Below, one piece after another: positions 55,636 through 64,000 of a stretch of 64,000 nucleotides of DNA. Both the position numbers and the translations under genes were made by a program. This DNA is from Coprinellus micaceus. Lineage: Eukaryota > Basidiomycota > Agaricomycetes > Agaricales > Psathyrellaceae. Location: contig OX596338.1 of assembly GCA_951394405.1 (NCBI GenBank), forward strand, positions 310,001 to 374,000, written 5' to 3'. The notes under the pieces are model-generated. The model was not told where the DNA came from, did not search any database, and was given only the letters and a program-made list of their open reading frames with translations. Numbering within the stretch: the first letter of the stretch is position 1; every line of letters starts with the position of its first letter.

Positions 55636-57945
55636 TCAACTCGCTTTGCGCGACTGAGATGAGCGGGAAAAAGGCGTTCTTGGGTAAGGACGACTCGTCG
55701 AGGGGTGTGGTCGAGCGGTTGAGCGATGACGGGGTCTATCCGTCCCCGAGTCCGATGTTGCCGGGTCGCCTTGGAAGGCGTCAACCACGATAGCGGCTAG
55801 GACAGGCTCCAGTAGCTTGGCCTCAACCTTCGGCAAGTTTGCGACACCTGCCCGCAGGGTATAGATCATCCGCTCTGGCGGTTTGAACCCTCGGTCGCAC
55901 ATCTCCCTGCACAAGGATAACGCTTTCTGGATATCACCGTGGCGAGCGTAACCATAAATGAGGATGGTGAATATATGCCCGCTGTGCAGGAAGCCTGGGT
56001 CCTCCGCATCACGAGCGACCATCTCCAAATACATTCTCTCCGCGGCCTCCATATCTCCAGCATCGCGCGCGGCTTTCACCACTGTGCAATAGAGATGAAG
56101 ACTAGGTTTCATGCCGGACGCTTTCAAGGAAGAGAGTTGTCCCTGCAAGACATCGTATGGGACGCCCCGGAGGTGAGCAGCCTTGAAAAGAATGGCATTG
56201 CGGATGGGGTCGGTTTCGCTTGGGGCCCCTACAGACTTCAATTGCTCATTGGCGGCATCAAAACTAGACCAACTCCCAGCTTCGGCGTACACATTCATGA
56301 GCCTGATGTAGGAGCGTGCATTAAGGATAATGCCATTGAGTGCGGCGTGATCGAACAACGATTGGGTAGCCTCGACTCTCCCGCGCTCCGCAAAGAAGGA
56401 CATCGCACGCTGGTAGAAGGTCCTGCTGACGCGTATTCCACCCTGTTGAATCTCCTGGAAGAGAAGTTCGATCGCCTCTCCATCATTATGCTTGGCATAA
56501 TACTGGGCCATGAGGGCGTAGATGGAGGAATTGGGCACCAGATTCGCTTGGCGAAGCTTTCCCCTCCAGTATTGCATGGCTTCATGCTGAGGTACAGGTG
56601 AGCGCGAGAGGGCATAAAATGCTGGACGTAGGTCTTGGGCTCGAAGTGTGGCCGTTGAGGGGATGTGTCGGTCGAAAGCCTTCGTCAAACCGGGGATGTC
56701 TCCTGCATTGGCATACGCAGTTAGAAGGGAACCGACTTCACGGGGTGCTGGGGGGACTATGAGGGCAAGGTGGCCGAAGTAGTTTTCGGCAACCGCAACA
56801 TCCCCTTTCAGGGCAGCCAGGAAAAGCTTGGTAGAGTACCAAAGCACATCTCGGCCTGAGTAGAGCGCTAAAAGTTCTTCCAGGGCCCTGAGTTGTAGCG
56901 TTCGGTCTCGAGGATTGATGGGGAGCACCACATCAGAGTGGCAGAAGGACTTGTAAGCTGATTTGGCGCCGTATAGACCTCGTATTTCTTGGGCTTTCAC
57001 CTCTGCAGGCTTCATCACGAAGGCCGCAAGGGCCTCTTTGACCCACGGTTGAGGGACTGGCTTGGATACCTCGCCACGACGAAGGAGGAACCTTTTGACC
57101 ATGAAGACGGCGGGATGGAAGCTGGGGGTCCTTTCGGGAATGAGGTGGTCAAGGGACCCATTGTGGAAGACGTCAGAGAGCACTTTCATCGCCGGTGCTG
57201 CCTGGTGGGAGCAGAGGTAGAGTGGGGGGAGTTCATCGATGCCATCTTCCAGGTACTTGAGGACTTCTTCCGGGGGCCGGGTTCGACAGAGCGAAACGAT
57301 GACGGCGTTCATAATATCGATACACTCCCAGGTGGATAATGGCCACGGCTCCTGATCGCGGAGGAGGGTGTCAGCCTGTCCAATATCCCCCTTCAAGGCG
57401 AGTATACGCGCTGCCGCACTCGAAATACGCCTCTTGCCATTATATGGGTCAGGGACGGGTGGTCCGCTCACGGCCAGCAGCTCTTCCAATTGAACGATCC
57501 ACTCTTTGGGCGCCACATCCGGTACTTGCGCCCAACGAATGATGATGGCACGCAGCATGCCCTCGACGAACGCCAAGCGGTGCTCTTGCCTCACTTCTTC
57601 GAGTTCTTCGGTTGTGCAGCCTGACAGCCATGCGGCGCATGCGTCGTGGGCCTGCTGTGGATGCTGGCGAACTAGCGAGCCGTTCAGAGCATACACCATA
57701 AAGTTGGCGGCGGCTGGGGACGGAGCGTTCCTGCCACTGATGGCTCTGGGGGTGCGTAATACCTCCCGCCATGATAGGCGGCGTGGAGACTGATTGGAGG
57801 GGGGGGTGCCTTCTTCCCCGGTTGTGGTCGAGACCTTCCTCAAAAACTGAGATGCTAGGAAGCGTGTTGTACCAGCCGAGCTCGAAAGAATGGTGTTCCT
57901 CCTGACTGAGCCCTTGATAACATGCCATACTAAAGGCCCACCCAT
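55636..57945 (-). CDS. Mitochondrial pentatricopeptide repeat (PPR) protein
   Basis: A single-exon gene of 769 residues, probably an organellar RNA-binding protein for mitochondrial transcript stability or translation. The ATG at 57945 opens a likely mitochondrial presequence, rich in Arg and Ser and lacking acidic residues for the first 40 positions (MGGPLVWHVIKGSVRRNTIL, then FLASQFLRKVSTTT). Helical hairpins of PPR type fill the middle and C-terminal half: NSSIYALMAQYYAKHNDGEA, YIRLMNVYAEAGSW, LYCTVVKAARDAGDMEAAER and FTILIYGYARHGDIQKALSL, at about 35-residue spacing with conserved Ala/Gly and a two-residue linker. The last 50 residues are Ser/Pro/Arg-rich and disordered. The specific RNA target is unknown. 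The stop lies at 55636. Confidence 0.85.
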   Translation of the reverse strand: MGGPLVWHVIKGSVRRNTILSSSAGTTRFLASQFLRKVSTTTGEEGTPPSNQSPRRLSWREVLRTPRAISGRNAPSPAAANFMVYALNGSLVRQHPQQAHDACAAWLSGCTTEELEEVRQEHRLAFVEGMLRAIIIRWAQVPDVAPKEWIVQLEELLAVSGPPVPDPYNGKRRISSAAARILALKGDIGQADTLLRDQEPWPLSTWECIDIMNAVIVSLCRTRPPEEVLKYLEDGIDELPPLYLCSHQAAPAMKVLSDVFHNGSLDHLIPERTPSFHPAVFMVKRFLLRRGEVSKPVPQPWVKEALAAFVMKPAEVKAQEIRGLYGAKSAYKSFCHSDVVLPINPRDRTLQLRALEELLALYSGRDVLWYSTKLFLAALKGDVAVAENYFGHLALIVPPAPREVGSLLTAYANAGDIPGLTKAFDRHIPSTATLRAQDLRPAFYALSRSPVPQHEAMQYWRGKLRQANLVPNSSIYALMAQYYAKHNDGEAIELLFQEIQQGGIRVSRTFYQRAMSFFAERGRVEATQSLFDHAALNGIILNARSYIRLMNVYAEAGSWSSFDAANEQLKSVGAPSETDPIRNAILFKAAHLRGVPYDVLQGQLSSLKASGMKPSLHLYCTVVKAARDAGDMEAAERMYLEMVARDAEDPGFLHSGHIFTILIYGYARHGDIQKALSLCREMCDRGFKPPERMIYTLRAGVANLPKVEAKLLEPVLAAIVVDAFQGDPATSDSGTDRPRHRSTARPHPSTSRPYPRTPFSRSSQSRKAS

Positions 57946-59164
57946 GGTGCCAGGGCTCCGAGAACGTCAGCCAAAAGGACGGGGTGGAGGATGAACAGAG
58001 TACTACCGTTGATCGTGGTGGTTCGGATGAAGAAGCGTTTGACCCTAAAGGTGGCAGATCGCCTCATGTGATATCGAGCCACGTGGTTTGCGGTTTGGGC
58101 GCTTAATTACCATGTCCCAGGTTCATGCTTTCCATCGATGGGTGACAACTTCCTTCGAACCATTTCACAGCTAGCGCTGTGTGTTGACGAAGGATCCAGC
58201 CACTAGTCTGGTGAGATTCGTCGTCTTCGCGCTGCGTTGAAGTGTCTACTTCGCTGATACACACAACTCAACCAGACTTGATATGGGCATCTCACTTGAA
58301 CCGGTCCTTATCCTCTTAGGACCAGCTACACTTCATTAGAGGGGTACGGTGCATAGCAAAAGAATCCGCGTCGCTTCGGGGCTGAAACCCTGGGCCAATC
58401 TCCATAAGAGTACCTCAACATTTCCTTATCCTCGACATAGATTGAGGGATTGTGGACCAACATCGAGAGCCATCGCATTCGCCACCGCCCAATTCTCGAG
58501 CGTCCCGACAACGCCTTCCATGTATCCTTCCATGCGTCCTTCGTCCGGCAATTTCGAACGAGCCAGACTCTACGATCTCCGCTCCTGAGTCACCATCCAC
58601 ATTCACTGACACAAGCCCCTCACACGCGGCGCTTTATACGCAGTGACACCACCGCGTGGATGGCTTCCGCAGTGGCTTCTGACCTCCACTAATTCGTCAC
58701 AAAACCGGGACGTCGAGCTCAGGCCACTCTAGGGTCCTTCAACCGCTCATCCAGTGCAACCATAGGCGCTAATTTACTCCCACCAGGATGCCCATTGCCT
58801 ACTTCGACCTTTTATGTCCCAGCCTGAGTCTCAGGGTCCTGGCACTTCGCTGGATCTGAACGCGAGCGAAAATGCCCATGAATTGGAGTGGTGGGTGATA
58901 GTAAATTTCCTTGTGTATCCCTCCGTCTCATCCTGCCACGACAGCACCGATGGAGGACCTAGAGGCCACCCCAAGTAGGACAATTGCATATACACGACTC
59001 CAACTCGTCCAATACCATCGGACAAGGTGGGTCGAAAAGTTAGGGGCAGAACTACCAAAAGGGTCAGAGTCCCCCTTTAGTCATCAAAGGGACTCCGGCA
59101 ACTCACATTGGGTTTCTGGCTCTTGAACAGCTACCACCACCATCCTATTTCCCTCAGCTGAGAC
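57946..59164. other. Intergenic between divergent PPR and ING genes
   Basis: About 1.2 kb holding two divergent promoters. Short frames only, with no splice-supported exons. The ING start is preceded by CCACCACCATCCTATTTCCC, a C/T-rich tract. Confidence 0.45.
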
Positions 59165-60449
59165 ATGGCTGCGGCTTCTGCGGCTCATGAGGAGGCCGCC
59201 TACATCGCCTCGGAATTCATTTACAGTGGGTTTCTTCGCCAGTATGAGTGGAGCCGTGACTAACCTTCACTAGGCATTGACAATCTGCCAAATGAAGTAA
59301 CGCACTTATTACTAGAAATCCATCATAGAGAGACTAGAGCGCAGGGTGTGCGAGGTGCCTCGTGTGCGTTCTCTCCCAGAGGCTGATTCCTTTGTAGAAT
59401 TGCAACAAGAAATAGACAAAGAGTCCTCACGATACATCCGCCATTCTCTTCGACTCTCTTCACCGTCCTCAAGCGCATCATCCTCAAGCTCTCCATCCTC
59501 GAAGCTAATGGCAATACCGGGCAAGATATCTATGGCATTTGCAGAGATAGAGGAACTGTCCAACCAGAAGCAGGAAATAGCCCAACGGCTTGTGGCACTC
59601 ATCGAACAGACGAGGACGAGGCTCGATATAGAACTGGGCAAAGTCCGAGCTCTCCAAGGCGAGCCACCCGAGTTTCCTGGAATGCCGAAACCACTCGTTG
59701 GGGTGTCGTCGGGCGTCGATACGATGAAGATGCCAGCTCTCGCCATGACGGAGAGTTTGAAGGCAGCACTGGCAGGAACACCTATTGCAGATACACGCTA
59801 TTCATCGCCTTCTCTGCCCGCAACGCCCGTTGCGGCTGCTCCAACGGTCCCTTCTCATAAGCGTACGTGTACGCATTTCGCCGCTGGCGGGATGTGACTG
59901 ATGCCTTTGTAGGTCGGAAGATTACTGCATCAGCATCCACCCCATCTATCAAGGTTCCGGCGAGTGCTTGGGCACAGAAAAGATCGGCGTCGCCCACTGC
60001 GCAGCCTTCTATATCGGCAGCGGGGAACCAGCGGTCTCGCCTTTCCAGGCAAATCCATCCACCCTCCCGGGACGATGACGAAGACGAGCAGATGGAGACG
60101 GGAGGAGATTTGGAGGAGGGCGACGAAGACGATAGGGCTTACTGTTATTGTCAGAAAAGCAGCTTCGGAGATGTGAGTGGTTTTTTCCTTCTCCAACCTG
60201 TGGCCTTCTGACCATCCTGTAGATGGTCGCTTGCGACGGAGAGGACTGTCCCTATGAATGGGTGTGTGATCCCGCGGTCTCCTTTGTATCGGCTCGCCTC
60301 TCTGACCCGCCACCCTTCTTCAGTTTCACTGGACTTGTGTCGGCATCAAGAACGCTGCCTCGGTCCCTGCAAAGTTCTACTGTAATCACTGTAAGGCGAA
60401 GTCGGCCGAGATGGGGCCCGGTTCGACAAGGAAGGGGCGGAGGAAGTAG
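59165..60449 (+). CDS. ING-family PHD-finger chromatin protein
   Basis: A subunit of histone acetyltransferase or deacetylase complexes (yeast Yng1, Yng2 and Pho23 are homologues) that reads histone H3 trimethylated at Lys4. Six exons (59165-59225, 59274-59345, 59398-59862, 59913-60172, 60223-60261, 60324-60449) give 340 residues, every junction in frame. The N-terminal ING helices include IASEFIYSIDNLPNEVTHLL and ELQQEIDKESSRYIRHSLR, then IEELSNQKQEIAQRLVALIE. A Ser/Pro-rich linker and an acidic stretch (DDDEDEQMETGGDLEEGDED) follow. The PHD finger has the Cys4-His-Cys3 ligands: YCYCQ, CDGEDCPYEW, FHWTCVG and FYCNHCKAK; the aromatic Tyr and Trp expected to cage the methyl-lysine are present. 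It ends with a basic tail (GSTRKGRRK). Which of the three yeast homologues it represents is unclear. Confidence 0.92.
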
Positions 60450-61177
60450 AGAGTATGTGTTCCAATCCTCCCTCTCAATTTGGGGTCCCTGTTCTTTCTC
60501 TTACACTCATCGCCAAGCACACTGCTGTAGCATTCATGACTCGGACAAGCTCTCTCGTCTCCAATATCACACTTTCTGGATGGACATTTGGCGGACCCTA
60601 CTGGCCAGCGGTGAGTCGAAATATCGCCGCGGCTTGAGGTTTCTCTCCATGGCTTTCGGTGAATTCCCGTATGTTTTTGGCCGTGTGGGTCGAAGGAACT
60701 CGGCGGCAAGGGCCCAACAGCTGCGCTGCCGCCGGCTCCCGTTCTCCCAGAACAACTGCTACCACCGACATGATTGCGGCATCGGTGTGCCGTTTGTGCC
60801 GGAAACCAAACGGAAACGCTACGACGGTGCTTGGAGGCTTCGAAAGGACGACGAGAGTCATCTGCGGGTCCAAACTTTCAACATTGTTACCAACAAACTC
60901 AGGGGCTTTGTCGAGAGAGATTAGTCAGACTTTTTCTGCACCAACCTCAAGCCCGAGCTGAGCCCGAGTCATCTGTTCATGAATCCTCCACCTCATGATC
61001 CTCTAAACGGATATCGTTCCACCTTCCGTCGACTGATTGATTTTCTACTTAAGCCGCACCGGAAGGCGGGTTCTAGGGTTGCCCCAGCTCCCGGCGCGTT
61101 CCTCCCCTTTTCCTTCTTTCTCCCTCCCCCCTCGCCCTTCTCGCCCTTCCTCCTCCTTCCCAGTTATCACCTTATCG
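60450..61177. other. Intergenic between ING and transporter genes
   Basis: About 730 bp. Plus-strand frames here are continuations in other phases and show no motif. The segment 61090-61170 is a C/T-rich tract just before the transporter ATG, typical of basidiomycete core promoters. Confidence 0.4.
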
Positions 61178-62988
61178 ATGGCGACACCCAGAACCGCGTC
61201 AACGGTGACAGTGAACAGCGGCGGGGTTTCCGGCAATATGCAAGAAGGAAGCCGACGGAATAGCCGGAATGGGGAGGCGGTAAGCGCGCAGGAAGATTTG
61301 AACGGATCAGAGCACTGGGACGAAAAGGCGCCCAGGGCGGGGCGCAAGCACGACGACGAGAAGAAGGTCGTAGAGGTCAAAACGGAAGAATCCAGCCAGG
61401 GCGGGTGGAAGGACGAGGATATAACGTTTCCGGATGGGGGGTTTAGGGCATGGATGGTGGTTGCTGGGGCGATGTCTTGTACGTTCTCAACGTGAGTTCA
61501 TGTTGTTGACCGAGACTCTGAGTCTAAGCGTGGTTTCCAGGTTCGGGTTTGCGAATACGTGGGGTGTTTTCCAGTCGTACTATGAGACGGATTTGCTGTC
61601 CGATACTTCCCCCTCAACAATGTGCGTAACACAACTTCCGAATGGCGTGCTGGGAGACTGACCCAACGTCTGGGTGGTTTATTCAGTGCGTGGATTGGGT
61701 CGATCCAATATGCCCTCGTCTTCATCCCCGGAGTCGTCACGGGCCGTTTGGTCGACCTGGGCTACTTCCGCATACCGTTCAGCGTTGGAACCGCCTTCGT
61801 GGTGATAGCCACCTTCCTCATCGCTCAATGCACCAAGTACTGGCAGTTCCTTTTGTGCCAGGGTATCTTTCTTGGAGTGAGCTTTTCCCTCGCACCTTTC
61901 CTTAAACTCATTCCAATCGTATTGCATTGCAGCTTGGCGCGGGAATCTGCTTTGGAGCAACGCTCCCTGTGGTCGGGCATTGGTTCTCTAAACGGAGAGG
62001 GTTGGCGTTGGGCCTTACGGCGTTGGGAAGTAGTTGTGGTGGAACGGTATACCCTATCGCTGCAAGGCAACTTATAACCCGTGTAGGGTGCGTACATCCA
62101 TCAGTTAGTGAAGGGACCGCCGTGCTGAACGTCTATCCATAGATTCCCCTGGACAATCCGAATTCTGGGCTTCATGATCGTCGCAACTCTGGGGTTCTCT
62201 AACCTCACACTCGCCCGCAGGCTGCCGCCGAAGAACATGCCTGGCGGGATATTCAATGTTAGGGTTTTCAAAAACCCTGCGTTCTCGATTTATTGCATGT
62301 CGGCATTCGTGTGTTTCTTGGGTATCTACACAGGTGCGTTCCACTCGAACGGTAGCGCTTAGCCTCATCGCTCATCCTTTATTCAGTGTTGACCTATATC
62401 GATGTCGCTGCAACACGTATTGGGATTTCACCCGAGTTCTCGTTCTACCTCGTCAGCATCGCCAACGCGAGCGCTGGCCCATCTCGTGTACTAACTGGTA
62501 TCCTCGCCGACCGTTTCGGTACGTCCCCTTCCTCTTCCCACTCTTCCCTATCAATCATACTAACTGCATTCATCCTCCCATTAGGCGCCGTAAATGTAAT
62601 CGTTCCCATGACCTGGATCGCCGCCGCCCTCACCTTTGCTTGGCCGTACGCTACGACACAATCATCCCTCATCGCCATCGCCGTCCTCTATGGGCTGTCG
62701 AACGCGGCGTTCGTCTCTTCGTTCAATATGCCTCTGTATGAGATGGGCGAGATGGGTGATGTGGGGAGGAGGATTGGGACGGTTATGATGTTTAGCGCTG
62801 TCGGTGCCCTTGTTGGGCCGCCAATTAGTGGTGCAATCAACAGGAAGACTGGGGGGTTGGAGGCTGTTAGTTACTATGCGGGTGAGTACCTTCATGCTCT
62901 GGCTTATTTTCTTGCGCTTTTCTTCGCTTTTATACGGCTTTCTGCGTTTCTCGGGCTAGCCGCCCTTTCGCCCTTGTTCCTGCTTTGA
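61178..62988 (+). CDS. MFS transporter, monocarboxylate (MCT) type
   Basis: A plasma-membrane permease of the major facilitator superfamily, related to fungal MCT/Mch-like proteins; the substrate is probably a small organic acid or riboflavin-like compound, not certain. The ATG at 61178 opens a 90-residue hydrophilic N-terminus (Ser/Lys/Glu-rich). The MCT signature ITFPDGGFRAWMVVAGAM begins helix 1. Further exons hold FGFANTWGVFQSYYE, AWIGSIQYALVFIPGVVTGR (helices 2-3), LPVVGHWFSKRRGLALGLTA (the loop motif between helices 4 and 5), VFKNPAFSIYCMSAFVCFLG (helix 7), and PLYEMGEMGDVGRRIGTVMM before helices 11-12. The final segment after YYAGEYLHALAYFL is hydrophobic and open to the stop at 62988; a GTGAGT inside it could also be a donor, so the very end may differ. 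About seven introns. Confidence 0.85.
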
Positions 62989-64000
62989 AGTTTTGGGAAA
63001 ACGACATTAGCAGACCCGACCAGCGTCAGCCATCGCCACGACGGGATAGACGCCCAAGGTGCGCCTCCTGCGGCGCCACAGGTCGACAACGTTGATCAGG
63101 GACAAGCGCCCCCATCGCCTTCGCGGATCCGTCCTGTGCCCTCGATTGGCGGTGCCATGACGTTTGTCCAAGACCAGCCTTCTGCCCCCTTGCTTGCTGT
63201 GCTCTGATTCTCCGGCCCTCTTTTGGGGTCTGATCACCGCTCCCTCGCTCTCTGTGGATCTGATCTCCGTTTACCACTACATTCACTCTTTTGATATTGA
63301 TATGGGGTGCCTACGGTACCTCAGCTATGCCTTCGCTCCTTCCTTCCTTTGCTGTGTCCATGACGTGTTTCGAGCCTGCCTTGCACATACCCACCCACCC
63401 ATCTATGGGTGGGTGGATCCAGTGCGCCGCACCCACCCCGTTTCCCTTGATCTTATCTACGTATGTGTAGACGCCTCGCCCCACGCCGCAGAGGCTATTT
63501 GGGGCGTTGTGATCCGGTATTGGTTCTGCTTTGGTTCGAGGCGCGTATAGAGAGTGCTTCTGTGTTTCACGGTGCCTCTACTTGCAGATGTTGATTACGC
63601 CTTTGTTCCTTTGTCCCCCTCTCCTTTTCCCGATGAGCCGGCACTTGCTGCTTCAGTTCATGGGTACTTCGTGTTCCTTCTTTCTTGGACTTCATTTGAA
63701 AGTTTCTATAACTGATTTCTCCTTCTCCTTGATCCTCCTACTTCGTGCTTCTTCCATTCACTCGTGTTTCTGATACGCGTTCGTTTTCTGCGTTTTCGTC
63801 GTGTTCGTTCATCGTTCCGGGTCTTCTTTCTTGCTTCGTCGTTCTGATACAAACGTTACCTACGTACCGTTCCCCCTCCCTCTTCCTCGTTTCTATCTGA
63901 TCGCCTCGTTCCCTGCCTTCGATTCACCTTCTCTTCCGTATTCATTCCCTCGTTCATTCATCGAGGCATTCATCGGATCTCGTCATACTAACGCAATACG
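62989..64000. other. Intergenic, transporter 3' flank to window end
   Basis: About 1 kb. The last 400 bp are very C/T-rich, like a promoter or 5' UTR of a gene beyond the edge. An inverted repeat CACCCACCCATCTATGGGTGGGTGG lies at about 63390-63416. Frames are unsupported. Confidence 0.4.

Noticed and set aside
60223..60924. 233-codon plus-strand frame overlapping the end of the ING gene
   Set aside because: It is a read-through of an ING exon into its intron and 3' flank in shifted frames; the PHD finger is only restored by splicing.
63390..63416. CACCCACCCATC / GGGTGGGTGG inverted repeat near the window end
   Set aside because: Short, with no T-run or repeat copies; a simple-sequence palindrome is enough to explain it.
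1..64000. CRISPR arrays, bacterial operons or ribosome binding sites
   Set aside because: None seen; spliceosomal introns and gene families show a fungal nuclear sequence, so these feature types do not apply.

Overview
The window is nuclear DNA of a filamentous basidiomycete, most likely an Agaricomycete. Genes are split by many short introns (about 45-80 nt, GTRNGT donors, YAG acceptors). The gene families are typical of mushroom-forming fungi: a NACHT-WD40 (NLR-like) protein, DUF6533-like multi-pass membrane proteins, F-box/leucine-rich proteins, single-pass membrane proteins with a beta-sandwich-like N-terminus, an SRPK-like pseudokinase and an OrdA-like P450. The species was not identified. 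Gene models were built by eye from reading frames, splice consensus and family motifs; exon edges given as exact come from visible GT/AG sites.

Layout. 0-9 kb: a cluster of single-pass membrane proteins (1-105 partial, 1567-3091, 7054-8695, and a doubtful one at 5863-6446), with two inverted copies of an ACTGGG-rich repeat between them. 9.3-10.5 kb: a cis-prenyltransferase (dolichol synthesis) head-to-head with a tRNA-Thr(AGT). 10.9-16.7 kb: a large NLR-like protein with 14 WD40 repeats. 17.5-21.6 kb: two tandem DUF6533-like membrane genes with suspect 5' ends, then an intron-containing tRNA-Thr(TGT). 22.8-25 kb: a cytochrome P450. 25-29.4 kb: gene-poor. 29.4-36.6 kb: a Skn7/Prr1-type regulator (HSF-type DNA-binding domain plus response-regulator receiver).

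37.4-44.9 kb: two paralogous F-box genes enclosing a third DUF6533-like gene and a secreted SnoaL-like gene; one F-box copy carries a premature stop. 45.6-46.4 kb: a small secreted protein of unknown function. 46.9-47.9 kb: a 1.0-kb non-autonomous DNA transposon with terminal inverted repeats, a 5-bp target duplication and a nested fold-back sequence. 48.2-49.5 kb: an SRPK-like pseudokinase. 51-54.8 kb: tandem F-box genes of a second family. 55.6-63 kb: a mitochondrial PPR protein, an ING-type PHD-finger chromatin reader and an MFS monocarboxylate-type transporter.

Housekeeping genes (cis-prenyltransferase, tRNAs, Skn7, PPR, ING) are interleaved with rapidly evolving families (NLR, F-box, membrane and secreted proteins, pseudokinase). 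There is no operon logic and no clear secondary-metabolite cluster. The most notable items are the NLR architecture, the transposon with its nested palindrome, the F-box nonsense codon, the pseudokinase, and the inverted ACTGGG arrays.
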